Assembly: GCA_937127435.1 (NCBI GenBank)
Contig: CAKZLZ010000094.1
Span: 1-53,622, forward strand
Origin: an uncultured Verrucomicrobiota bacterium
GTDB lineage: Bacteria; Verrucomicrobiota; Kiritimatiellia; SS1-B-03-39; UBA6053
DNA length: 53,622 nt
Reading direction: 5' to 3'
A program made the position numbers and the translations under genes. Every line of letters starts with the position of its first letter. Position 1 is the first letter of the stretch. Of the stretch, positions 1 to 7,066 are shown one piece after another. The notes below the pieces were generated by a model. It did no database searches. It was given only the letters and a program-made list of their open reading frames with translations, and was not told the origin of the DNA.

Positions 1-128
1 GGTTTGCCGCCCGCCCCTCCGGCACCGAAGATATTTATAAAATCTACGCCGAGAGCTTCAAAAGCGAAGACCATCTGAAATTAATTCAATCCGAAGCCCA
101 AGCTCTGGTATCGGACGTGATTGCGTAA
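1..128 (+). CDS. pgm: Phosphoglucomutase (alpha-D-glucose phosphate-specific), C-terminal end only
   Basis: The reading frame entered at base 3 gives [19 protein letters not shown] followed by a short helix and a TAA at 126-128. This is the phosphate-binding loop near the C-terminus of phosphoglucomutase, where the ARPSGTE motif holds the substrate phosphate. The enzyme interconverts glucose 1-phosphate and glucose 6-phosphate in the cytoplasm and links glycogen or cell-wall sugar metabolism to glycolysis. Only the last 41 codons lie in the window. The symbol is inferred from the YKIYAESF context, which is typical of the Pgm type rather than of ManB or GlmM. It is unrelated to the nitrogen-fixation genes that follow and marks the left border of that island. 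Confidence 0.85.
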   Translation, partial: FAARPSGTEDIYKIYAESFKSEDHLKLIQSEAQALVSDVIA

Positions 129-284
129 CGTAGGCATTCCAGCCTGCCTGCCCGAGCTGTCGCGCACGACAGTCAGGGCGATCACGAGTGCAAACCCGCA
201 ACCAAGGAACCCAGGGTTCGTACACGCAATTTTCAAACATATTTGTATTATTATGAATTATTGAGGATAATTTCGTCCTAAAGC

Positions 285-306
285 TGTTGACCTATCAACA
301 AATAGG
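285..306. promoter_or_regulatory. Dyad-symmetric candidate operator / weak promoter upstream of nifA
   Basis: TGTTGACCTATCAACA (285-300) has 6-bp inverted arms around CCTA. An overlapping dyad CCTAT-N6-ATAGG runs 291-306. A poor sigma-70 match (CTGTTG, 17 bp, TATGAT) overlaps both. No sigma-54 -24/-12 element and no copy of the palindrome found before the other nif operons is visible here. This suggests that nifA is controlled differently from its targets. The function is inferred from position only. Confidence 0.3.
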
Positions 307-332
307 TATGATTAGTCATTGAAAGGCTATTT

Positions 333-1946
333 ATGGCGACAAAAACCCTCACTAAGTTGGATATACTGAATAAAGTTCCACCCTGTCTCGCAGGGCCGGA
401 AGGTCGCTGTGCCAAACGACATGGACAAATCATGGAAGCCCTGGCCCGGTTGGCACGGGATTTAGGACAGCGAGTCCCCCTGCGAAGTAAATTTGCCCAG
501 TGTTTGGCCGCATTGGAAGAGGAAACCGGACTTTCCAACAGCACCCTGATGTTGCTTTCACCCAATGGAGAAGAGCTCAGGGTGGAAGCGCTGGGGGCGA
601 GTAAACGGGGAGCCGAGCACCCTGCCCGATACCGGCCGGGCGAAGGGATCACCGGGGATGTTTTAAAAACCGGAGAGGCTGTCGTGGTGTTAAACCTTAG
701 CCGCGAACGAAAATTTAAAGACCGTATTCATCAGCGGCGGGAACTCGGCCTTTTGGAGGCCGGTTTTATTTGTGTGCCGGTTAAAATCGATGATACGACG
801 GTGGGCACCCTTTCTGTCGACACCAAAGCAGACGATCCGGTACGCCTGAAAGAAGCACGGATGCTACTGGAAATTTTGGCAAGTATGGTGGCACAGGATG
901 TCATGATGCAGCGAATGGTTTTGCTGGAACAGGAAATCGCCCACCAGGAACAGAAACATCGGGATGAATCCGTTGCGGGAAAAATTTCAGGGAAAATTGT
1001 CGGTGACAGTTCCGCCATGCGGGAGGTGTTTCAGAGAATCCGTCAGGTGGCCGTAAGTGACACCACCATTCTGATCCGGGGAGAAACCGGAACCGGCAAA
1101 GAATTGGTTGCCTCCGCGATTCACGAACAGAGTCCGCGAAAAGATAAACCTTTTGTTAAAGTCAACTGTGCCGCCCTGAGTGAAAGCCTGCTGGAAAGCG
1201 AATTATTCGGCCATGAAAAAGGCGCATTTACCGGTGCCCTTTATCAGCGGAAAGGCCGATTGGAAGAGGCCGAAGGCGGCACCATCTTTCTGGATGAAAT
1301 CGGGGACTTTTCCCCGGCAATTCAGGTAAAACTGCTGCGGGTTCTGCAGGAAAAAGAATTTGAACGGGTGGGGAGCAATCAAACCCTTACCGCAAACGTC
1401 CGCATATTAACTGCGACCAATGTAGATCTGGAGTCTGCAGTGAAGAGCGGAAGTTTCCGGGCGGATTTGTTTTACCGGATCAATATTTTTCCCATTCATG
1501 TGGCCCCCCTGCGTAAACGGAAAAGTGACATTCTGCTGCTGGCCAACTACTTTGTGGACAAGCATGCCAAAAAGATCGGAAAGCCTGTGGGTCGGCTATC
1601 CACTCCGGCGATCAATATGCTAACCGCATACCATTGGCCCGGTAATGTTCGGGAATTGGAGAACTGTATTGAATACGCGATTCTGATCACAGGAAATGAA
1701 ACCATCAAAGGCCAGGATCTGCCGGCCACTCTTCAGTTTCCCGGCCATATAGAAACCGAGGAGGCTATCAGCCTGAAAGATCGGGTAGAAGTGGTGGAAC
1801 GGGACTGTATTGTGGATGCACTGAAACGTTACCATGGTAATGTAACCGCCGCGGCACGCGAGTTAGGCATTACCGCAAGGATGGTGCGCTACAAAATTCA
1901 GAACCTGAATATTCCGGCGGCAGATACGTTTAAAAAACGTAAATAA
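333..1946 (+). CDS. nifA: NifA, sigma-54-dependent transcriptional activator of nitrogen fixation
   Basis: A 537-residue enhancer-binding protein with an N-terminal GAF sensor (about 45-200), a central AAA+ domain and a C-terminal Fis-type helix-turn-helix (about 503-525, [20 protein letters not shown]). The Walker A motif GETGTGKE lies near residue 250, the sigma-54-contacting GAFTGA loop is at 297-302, and the Walker B motif is IFLDEIGD. It should hydrolyse ATP to open sigma-54 promoters of the nif operons downstream. The start ATG follows GAAAGG. The linker between AAA+ and HTH lacks the CX4C pair that marks oxygen-sensitive rhizobial NifA, and no NifL partner is seen. NifA is favoured over other GAF-type activators because of the nif context and the NifA-like HTH. 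The sites it recognises here are probably the palindromes at 2553, 11076, 13283 and 17690. Confidence 0.93.
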   Translation: MATKTLTKLDILNKVPPCLAGPEGRCAKRHGQIMEALARLARDLGQRVPLRSKFAQCLAALEEETGLSNSTLMLLSPNGEELRVEALGASKRGAEHPARYRPGEGITGDVLKTGEAVVVLNLSRERKFKDRIHQRRELGLLEAGFICVPVKIDDTTVGTLSVDTKADDPVRLKEARMLLEILASMVAQDVMMQRMVLLEQEIAHQEQKHRDESVAGKISGKIVGDSSAMREVFQRIRQVAVSDTTILIRGETGTGKELVASAIHEQSPRKDKPFVKVNCAALSESLLESELFGHEKGAFTGALYQRKGRLEEAEGGTIFLDEIGDFSPAIQVKLLRVLQEKEFERVGSNQTLTANVRILTATNVDLESAVKSGSFRADLFYRINIFPIHVAPLRKRKSDILLLANYFVDKHAKKIGKPVGRLSTPAINMLTAYHWPGNVRELENCIEYAILITGNETIKGQDLPATLQFPGHIETEEAISLKDRVEVVERDCIVDALKRYHGNVTAAARELGITARMVRYKIQNLNIPAADTFKKRK

Positions 1947-2050
1947 GCCTCTGCATATTCCACACTTCCTTACAACACCATGAGAATCTCCCTTCTCGTT
2001 TTTTGGAACGTATAAATTTTCAGTGGGAATCATTGGTAGTCTCTTCATCG

Positions 2051-2068
2051 GAAGAGAACGTTCTCTTC
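2051..2068. terminator. 18-bp perfect palindrome downstream of nifA, possible terminator
   Basis: GAAGAGAACGTTCTCTTC is a perfect inverted repeat about 100 bp after the nifA stop. It could form a hairpin that ends nifA transcription, but no clear T-tract follows, so a protein-binding or repeat-derived role is equally possible. Confidence 0.3.
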
Positions 2069-2104
2069 TAGAGGGCTCCCATGAAACATCATCGCACCCC
2101 GAAG

Positions 2105-2435
2105 GAGGTGCTTTCACCGTAGCATGGGGCAACGCCCCATGAAGGGTCGTATTGTCCATTTTGCATCCTGTAGGGATGCTTTACCTTTCAACTCCCGTCA
2201 AGGCCCCACCCTTATCAATCCCAAACATATTCTTCAGCTTTATCTCTTTGAAAAGGGCCAAATAGAAAAGCCCGTTTCCTCTCTACCCGTAAAAAAATCA
2301 AAACGAAACGAGCAGAAGATAAGTCATCCCTTCAGGATGGGTAAATTTTAGATCTGTATTCCCGGGGTGCCCCGCTGTCGCGGTCAACCCCGGGCTACGG
2401 TAATACGACCCTTTCAGGGTCTTAATTTATAAGAC
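2105..2435. repeat. REP-like cluster of short hairpins between nifA and the ferritin operon
   Basis: This non-coding stretch holds a series of short inverted repeats. They are CATGGGGC-AAC-GCCCCATG at 2123-2141, an imperfect CATCC/GGATG pair near 2164-2178, and another CATCC/GGATG pair near 2326-2340. CCCGGGGT...ACCCCGGG at 2361-2394 has a nested CCGC-TGTC-GCGG, and GACCC/GGGTC lies at about 2406-2420. Such GTAGC-hairpin and CCCCGGGCTAC strings are typical of REP elements mobilised by RAYT (TnpA-REP) transposases, although no transposase gene lies in the window. The rest of the 1947-2552 gap shows nothing that looks coding. Confidence 0.6.
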
Positions 2436-2552
2436 TCAATTCACTTCGCACTCAAAACCCTGTCGTCTCATTTTCTCCAGGTAAAAATGACGAAAGGTAT
2501 GTGGTTTGATTCACCCTGTCAGGCCTAACAACTATTTCCCTTAAAACCAAAA

Positions 2553-2570
2553 TCTGACAAGATTGTCAGA
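2553..2570 (+). promoter_or_regulatory. Palindromic upstream activating site of the ferritin-draTG operon
   Basis: TCTGACAA-GA-TTGTCAGA has perfect 8-bp arms. It ends 97 bp before the -24 box at 2668. The same motif is found before the ferredoxin-nifJ, nifH and nifE operons, always upstream of a sigma-54 element. It is therefore a good candidate for the NifA enhancer in this organism. Binding is inferred. Confidence 0.6.
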
Positions 2571-2667
2571 AAACATTTGGTTTACTTATTCCAAAATTCA
2601 GACTCCTGTAGGTTATTTTTTGATATAGGCCATTATTTTAGGGTCTTGGGTTTCGAGTGACAAAAAG

Positions 2668-2683
2668 TGGCATGGGCTTTGCT
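2668..2683 (+). promoter_or_regulatory. Sigma-54 (-24/-12) promoter of the ferritin-GNAT-draT-draG-PII operon
   Basis: TGGCAT-GGGCT-TTGCT matches the sigma-54 consensus TGGCAY-N5-TTGCW with correct GG-GC spacing. Transcription should start near 2694, leaving a leader of about 45 nt before the ferritin ATG, the same length as predicted for nifH. Confidence 0.85.
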
Positions 2684-2738
2684 AACTTTGTGATGTCACC
2701 AAAGTAAAATAACTGAAACCTAAAAAGGTAAAGCCCCT

Positions 2739-3239
2739 ATGAAACTGATCGCCTCCCTGCAAACCATCCTCAACCGTCAAGCCGAGCATGAACGTTTTGC
2801 CTCGGCCTCCTATTTGGCACTGGCCCATTGGTGTTCCGATCAGGAATACAACGGCTTCGCCCGGTTTTTTCATTCCCAGGCCGAAGAAGAAACCGAACAC
2901 ATGTTGAAGCTCCAGTCCCACCTTCTCGACCGGGAAGCCAAACCGGTTCTGGAAGCCATGCCCGCACCTGTAAATGAGTTTTCAAATCTGACAGCTGCCG
3001 CCGAACATGCGCTGGAGCTTGAACGGGAAAATACCCTGGGCATAGAAACGGCTTACGCGGCGGCCAATGAAGCGAACGACTACGCCGCTCAAGCCCTGCT
3101 CCAGTGGTTTATTACCGAACAGGTGGAGGAAGAAGCCTGGGCCACCAAGATGGTTACCCTCTGCAAACGTGCGGAATGCAGCGGCGCTATTTATAATTTA
3201 GACCGTCACATCAACAAAGAATTAGCCGAAGAGGGGTAG
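2739..3239 (+). CDS. Non-haem ferritin (FtnA-like iron storage protein)
   Basis: A 166-residue four-helix ferritin that oxidises Fe(II) and stores Fe(III) in a 24-subunit cytoplasmic shell. Ferroxidase residues align with E. coli FtnA: Glu18, the EEETEH pair (Glu and His of the EExxH motif), and the late LQWFITEQVEEE stretch supplying Gln and Glu. The FtnA-like aromatic core (WCSD, LQWF) is intact. It is the first gene of a sigma-54 operon with draT, draG and a PII gene, so its expression is probably tied to nitrogen fixation. There it could supply iron for Fe-S and FeMo-cofactor synthesis or scavenge iron and peroxide. The start follows AAAAGGTAAAG. Length and ligands are normal. The assignment to ferritin is firm; the link to nitrogenase is inferred. 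Confidence 0.9.
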   Translation: MKLIASLQTILNRQAEHERFASASYLALAHWCSDQEYNGFARFFHSQAEEETEHMLKLQSHLLDREAKPVLEAMPAPVNEFSNLTAAAEHALELERENTLGIETAYAAANEANDYAAQALLQWFITEQVEEEAWATKMVTLCKRAECSGAIYNLDRHINKELAEEG

Positions 3240-3250
3240 GGCTTTGCTGT

Positions 3251-3745
3251 ATGCCCGCCCTCTCCTGCATCCGGCCGAATGATTTGGCACAGCCCCTGAA
3301 TATCCGAAGCGCGCAAGCCGGCGATCTGAATCGTTGTTCTGAATTGTTGGGACAACTTGCCGCGCTGGAACCGGTATTCCTGGATGACCCGGCAATACGG
3401 CGAAAAGGTTTAGAAGCCTTGCTTGCACAGAATGATGCCGTAATTTTATTGGCTTGTCTCAATCAAAAAATCATCGGCATGCTCACGTGTCAAATCGTGA
3501 TCAGTACCGCAAAGGGTGGTCTGGCCGGACTGGTGGAAGATGTGGTCATTGATCAGCCTTACCGCGGTCAGGGCTACGGATCCATCTTGTTGAATGCACT
3601 GCAGACATGGGCAGAGAAAAAAGGTCTCCTGCGTCTCTGTCTCCTTGCCGCCCCCGACAATATTGCCGCGCAACATTTCTATCTAAAGCATCACTGGCAA
3701 CCCGGCTCGATGCATGCTTGGTACCTGGGGATTGATGATGAGTGA
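3251..3745 (+). CDS. GNAT-family N-acetyltransferase in the nif-associated operon
   Basis: A 164-residue single-domain GNAT protein. Residues from about 15 match the fold: the N-terminal IRSAQAGDLNRCSELL helix, the central VEDVVIDQPYRGQGYGSILL segment carrying the acetyl-CoA pyrophosphate loop (R/Q-x-x-G-x-G/A), and the C-terminal AAQHFYLKHHW motif. The substrate cannot be read from the sequence. It starts 11 nt after the ferritin stop, and its stop (TGA 3743-3745) overlaps the draT start, so the two are probably translationally coupled. Similar GNAT genes occur beside nif genes in other anaerobes, but their role is not established. Candidate targets are nitrogenase-related proteins, DraT/DraG or PII, all by inference. 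Confidence 0.8.
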   Translation: MPALSCIRPNDLAQPLNIRSAQAGDLNRCSELLGQLAALEPVFLDDPAIRRKGLEALLAQNDAVILLACLNQKIIGMLTCQIVISTAKGGLAGLVEDVVIDQPYRGQGYGSILLNALQTWAEKKGLLRLCLLAAPDNIAAQHFYLKHHWQPGSMHAWYLGIDDE

Positions 3746-4574
3746 TCCCGTTCTCTCACCCGAACCCCAACCGCATGGAGAAGCAAGTCACGAATGGTAT
3801 AATCTCCACGCATCCATTCCCACCCGCTGCAGGGTGCCCGCCCGCCACATCGCCAGTAAAGCCTTTCAAGAACATCCCATCGACCTCGATATCGAATGGG
3901 TCCGTGAAGAGCACGCGGGATTTTTCGATGCCCTTTCCCAAATTCAAGAACCGGCGGAACGGGCACAGTTTTTTCACGACTATGCCCTATACCGGTTTTG
4001 GGCCAATGAACCGGAGGAAAAACGTCCGGACAAAAAAGAACAGGCCCGCCGCGGATATATTTCGCTGCTGAGGGGTTGGGGATACGACAGCAACAGCCAT
4101 TCCGGCGCGGTGTTGAAAGGCTGGGCAGAGCAACGATTCGGATTGCGTCCCATATGGCATGGTCATTTACTGGAAAGCCCCGAGCAGGATGAACAGTATT
4201 TCAGCGCCCGCCTGCGCGGCTACCTTTACGGCATCGGGATGCAATTGGATTTGCTCTATTGTTATTGCCAGGACGAGTTACACCGACGCCACGAAAGAGA
4301 GCTTCACTTAACCCTGTATCGCGGCTGTTACGATCCTGACCAACATATTGTCAGCCGTGACGATGTGGGCGAAGTGGTGGAATTCAATGCCGTGAGCAGT
4401 TTTACCGATGACCGTGAAATCGCCTGGGAGTTCGGTTCAACGGTCTGGCGGGTAAAAGTCCCATTGTCTAAAATCATGCTGGCACCCGGCATTCTGCCCC
4501 CTCAACTCCTGCAGGGAGAAAGAGAATATCTGGTGTTGGGCGGAAATTACCGGGTGAAACAACTCCTCTTCTAA
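3735..4574 (+). CDS. draT: DraT, NAD+-dinitrogen-reductase ADP-D-ribosyltransferase
   Basis: About 280 residues matching the DraT family over its whole length. It transfers ADP-ribose from NAD+ to an arginine of the nitrogenase iron protein and switches nitrogenase off when ammonium rises or energy drops. Family landmarks include FQEHPIDLDIEWVREEHAGFF, RGYISLLRGWGYDSNSHSGAVLKGW, RFGLRP, LTLYRGCYD (NAD-binding arginine region) and SSFTDDREIAWEFG, in which the serine-threonine segment and later acidic residues shape the transferase site. The start is placed at 3735 or 3738, at the overlap ATGATGAGTGA with the GNAT stop, not at the upstream ATG at 3714. The target arginine is present in the NifH of this window (Arg114). 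draG follows after 6 nt. Confidence 0.92.
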   Translation: MMSDPVLSPEPQPHGEASHEWYNLHASIPTRCRVPARHIASKAFQEHPIDLDIEWVREEHAGFFDALSQIQEPAERAQFFHDYALYRFWANEPEEKRPDKKEQARRGYISLLRGWGYDSNSHSGAVLKGWAEQRFGLRPIWHGHLLESPEQDEQYFSARLRGYLYGIGMQLDLLYCYCQDELHRRHERELHLTLYRGCYDPDQHIVSRDDVGEVVEFNAVSSFTDDREIAWEFGSTVWRVKVPLSKIMLAPGILPPQLLQGEREYLVLGGNYRVKQLLF

Positions 4575-4580
4575 AAGCGT

Positions 4581-5597
4581 ATGACAACTCTGGCGACAAA
4601 TTTTAATAACACAGCCACCCTCCCCGTGGAGGCCGGGATTATCGAAAGCCTGACCGACCGGATTCTGGGAGGAATATTCGGACTGTTATTGGGTGACGCA
4701 TGTGGCGTTCCGGTTGAATTTTCGCCACGTCCCGAACGGGATCGTGACCCTGTAGTCAATATGCGCGGATGGGGATGCCATTCCCAACCGCCCGGATACT
4801 GGAGTGACGACGGAGCATTGACCCTTGCACATATCGCCGCCTTTCTCGATTCGGAGGGTTGGGATCCGGAAAGCCACATCCGGGAATTTTCCGAGTGGTA
4901 TGAAAAAGGAAAACACAGTGCAGGGGGATTTGCGTTTGATATTGGCGAATCCACATCCCGCGCGATTCTTCGTCATCTCAGCGGCAGTCCCTGGTACGCC
5001 TGCGGTTGCCGGGGCGTTTTCGATAATGGCAACGGCTCTCTCATGCGTATGCTGCCGGTGGCACTTTGGCTTTGGCAGGCTCCTCCGGAAACCCGAGCTC
5101 TGATCCTTTCAGAAGCCAGTGCCCTGACCCACGGACACCGTCGTTCTGAACTCGCCTGTATTTGGTATGGTGAATTCTGTGTCGCCATGCTCGCGGGTGC
5201 CGATATGCATGACGCACAAAACCTGGCCCGCCAAAACACCGCGCCCTTCCACCTGGAAAAAGAATGGCAGCATTTGGGTGGACTCACCCGGGGACGGTAT
5301 TTTCAAAAGTCACGGGACGAGATCAAAAGTACCGGCTATGTGCTGGATTGTCTCGAAGCGGCACTCTGGTGTCTGGAACAACATGATGACTTTACCGACA
5401 CCATTCTCGAAGCCGTCAATCTTGGCGGTGACACCGATACCACCGCCGCAGTTTGCGGGGGGCTGGCCGGGATGCGTTGTGGCTATTCCGGCCTTCCGGA
5501 GGCCTGGCTGACCGTCCTTCCCATGCAGGCATACTTGCACGACCTTGCCCGGGATTTCGCAATTCAAACCGTCGGTAAAAATCTGATCCTCACCTGA
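4581..5597 (+). CDS. draG: DraG, ADP-ribosyl-[dinitrogen reductase] hydrolase
   Basis: A 338-residue ADP-ribosylglycohydrolase that removes the ADP-ribose put on NifH by DraT and reactivates nitrogenase. The binuclear metal site is visible: WSDDGALTLA corresponds to the T/S-D-D-T motif (the T following DD is Gly here, but the metal-binding S-D-D is kept), and LGGDTDTTAAV supplies the second Asp-x-Asp-Thr set. NGNGSLMRMLPVALW and SALTHGHRRSE are the substrate-loop and TH motifs. It follows draT at 6 nt and precedes the PII gene by 52 nt. In Rhodospirillum and Azospirillum DraG activity is controlled by membrane sequestration through GlnK and AmtB. A PII gene is next door here, but no amtB is seen. 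Confidence 0.92.
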   Translation: MTTLATNFNNTATLPVEAGIIESLTDRILGGIFGLLLGDACGVPVEFSPRPERDRDPVVNMRGWGCHSQPPGYWSDDGALTLAHIAAFLDSEGWDPESHIREFSEWYEKGKHSAGGFAFDIGESTSRAILRHLSGSPWYACGCRGVFDNGNGSLMRMLPVALWLWQAPPETRALILSEASALTHGHRRSELACIWYGEFCVAMLAGADMHDAQNLARQNTAPFHLEKEWQHLGGLTRGRYFQKSRDEIKSTGYVLDCLEAALWCLEQHDDFTDTILEAVNLGGDTDTTAAVCGGLAGMRCGYSGLPEAWLTVLPMQAYLHDLARDFAIQTVGKNLILT

Positions 5598-5649
5598 CTC
5601 CCCAAAAAACTCTGAACCCCATTCCCAAAAATAAACGAAGGACCCTGCC

Positions 5650-5997
5650 ATGAAAATGATTGAAGCTGTTATTCAACCCTCCAAACTCGAAGCCGTAAAA
5701 TTGGCGCTGAGTAAAGTAGATGTCATTCGATTGACGGTAGGAGATGTTCAAGGCTTCGGCCAACAGAAAGGTCACACGGAAGTCTATCATGGTCATGAAT
5801 ACACCGTGAACCTGCTACGCAAAGTCATGTTACGCATTGCCGTAAACGATGAATTTGTTGAGCCCACCCTCGATGCCATCATCGAAGCCGGCCGCAGCGG
5901 TGAAGAAGGTAAAATCGGGGATGGCAAAATATTTGTCATGCCCCTGGAAGATTGTGTGCGCATCCGCACCGGTGAACGGGGGTCGGATGCCATTTAA
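5650..5997 (+). CDS. Nitrogen regulatory protein P-II (GlnB/GlnK type)
   Basis: A 115-residue trimeric PII signal protein that senses 2-oxoglutarate, ATP/ADP and nitrogen status. The T-loop (FGQQKGHTEVYHGHEY) keeps Tyr51, the site uridylylated in proteobacteria. The B-loop GKIGDGKIFV and C-loop RIRTGERG are present. There is a small insertion (SGEEGKIG) before the B-loop. It groups with GlnB/GlnK rather than with NifI1/NifI2, whose T-loops differ and which usually sit between nifH and nifD in cluster III operons. Here nothing lies between nifH and nifD. Its place after draT-draG suggests that it signals to them. An RBS (GAAGGA) precedes the ATG. Confidence 0.9.
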   Translation: MKMIEAVIQPSKLEAVKLALSKVDVIRLTVGDVQGFGQQKGHTEVYHGHEYTVNLLRKVMLRIAVNDEFVEPTLDAIIEAGRSGEEGKIGDGKIFVMPLEDCVRIRTGERGSDAI

Positions 5998-6017
5998 AGC
6001 AATGGCCCCCCGCTCTC

Positions 6018-7028
6018 TCAGCCGGCCAGGGTATATTCGGCTTTGTTTTTTTCCAGAATCTTAATGTAATTCGCACGCTCAAAGGTACTGGGATCCGCGA
6101 CCGCACTCTGGCTCATAGATCCTTTGAGTTGCTCGACAGATTCATATTCACGTTCTTCCATCCACCGGGTCATGCCGTCGATAAGCGTGGTGACATATCC
6201 GGGGCCTTTGGTGATCAGACTGGAGGCGGTCATGGTCACATCCGCACCCGCCATCAAATACTTCAACACCTCCAGATGGGTCTCCACACCGGTGGTGGCC
6301 GCCAGAGAGGTTTCAAGCCGGTTTTTCAGCACCGCAATCCACAACAAAGGTAGTCGGATTTCATTGGCTGTGCTTAGGTTTAAATCCGCAGTCACCTGCA
6401 ACGCGTCCAAATCATAATCGGGCTGATAAAAGCGGTTGAACAGCACCAGGCCGTCCACCCCCGCCTCCACCAGACGTTTGGACATATTGGCCACCGAACT
6501 GAAATAGGGACTCAGCTTCATGGCCACCGGAATATCCACGGATGCCTTTACGGCGGTCAAAACATCCAAATAGCGCTGTTCCACCTCCACACTGCTTTCG
6601 TCCAGATCGGTGGCGACCGCATATACATTCAACTCCAGTGCTTTGGCTCCGGCATCCTGTATTTTTTTTGCATAGTCGATCCAACCGGCATTGGTGACGC
6701 CATTTAAAGAGCCGATCACCGGTATGTCGAGGGCCTCGGATGCATCCGAAATCAAATTCAGATAAGCCTCCGGACCGACATTGTATTAAGAAGATCTGGG
6801 GAAAAATTCCAGCGATTCCGCAAAGCTGTCGGTTCCAAGGTTCAACATGTCCTCGAGCACATCCGCTTCGGCGCGGATCTGCTCTTCGAACAGGGAGAAC
6901 ATCACAATTGCACTGGCACCGGCATCCTCCAGTTTCTTCATGTGATCTATATTTTGTGAGAGCGGTGACGCAGAAGGGACAATGGGATTTTTAAGATCCA
7001 ATCCCAAGTAAGATGTGCTGAGATTCAT
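6018..7028 (-). pseudogene. Dihydroorotate dehydrogenase-like FMN protein, interrupted by an in-frame TAA
   Basis: Reading from ATG 7028, the sequence [20 protein letters not shown] leads into an FMN TIM barrel of the DHOD/PreA-like family often found beside nifJ. Codon 81 (6788-6786) is TAA. Directly after it, in the same frame, the protein continues with YNVGPEAYLNLISDASEALD and the conserved PVIGSLNGVT, ELNVYAVATD, MKLSP and GADVTMTASSLITKGPG segments to a normal C-terminus. Joined, the two parts make about 336 residues, the usual length. The stop probably replaces a Glu codon (GAA to TAA) and is the only lesion, so this is either a very recent pseudogene, a base-call error, or a readthrough gene. 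The physiological reaction of the nif-linked family is not established. It follows nifJ by 38 nt on the same strand. Confidence 0.8.
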
Positions 7029-7066
7029 AACGATTTCCAAGGGTTGAGTGAGTGATACAGATTTGC

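Noticed and set aside
2540..2660. A classical NifA site TGT-N10-ACA before the ferritin operon
   Set aside because: Only TGT-N6-ACA and TGT-N8-ACA spacings occur. The TCTGACA-N4-TGTCAGA palindrome is the shared motif.
6018..6788. A frameshift as the cause of the broken dihydroorotate dehydrogenase-like gene
   Set aside because: Both parts are in the same frame and the protein continues directly after the TAA, so the lesion is a single stop codon.
7028..7040. TTG at 7040 as start of the dihydroorotate dehydrogenase-like gene
   Set aside because: ATG 7028 fits the family N-terminus ([10 protein letters not shown]), and the extra four codons carry no conserved residues.
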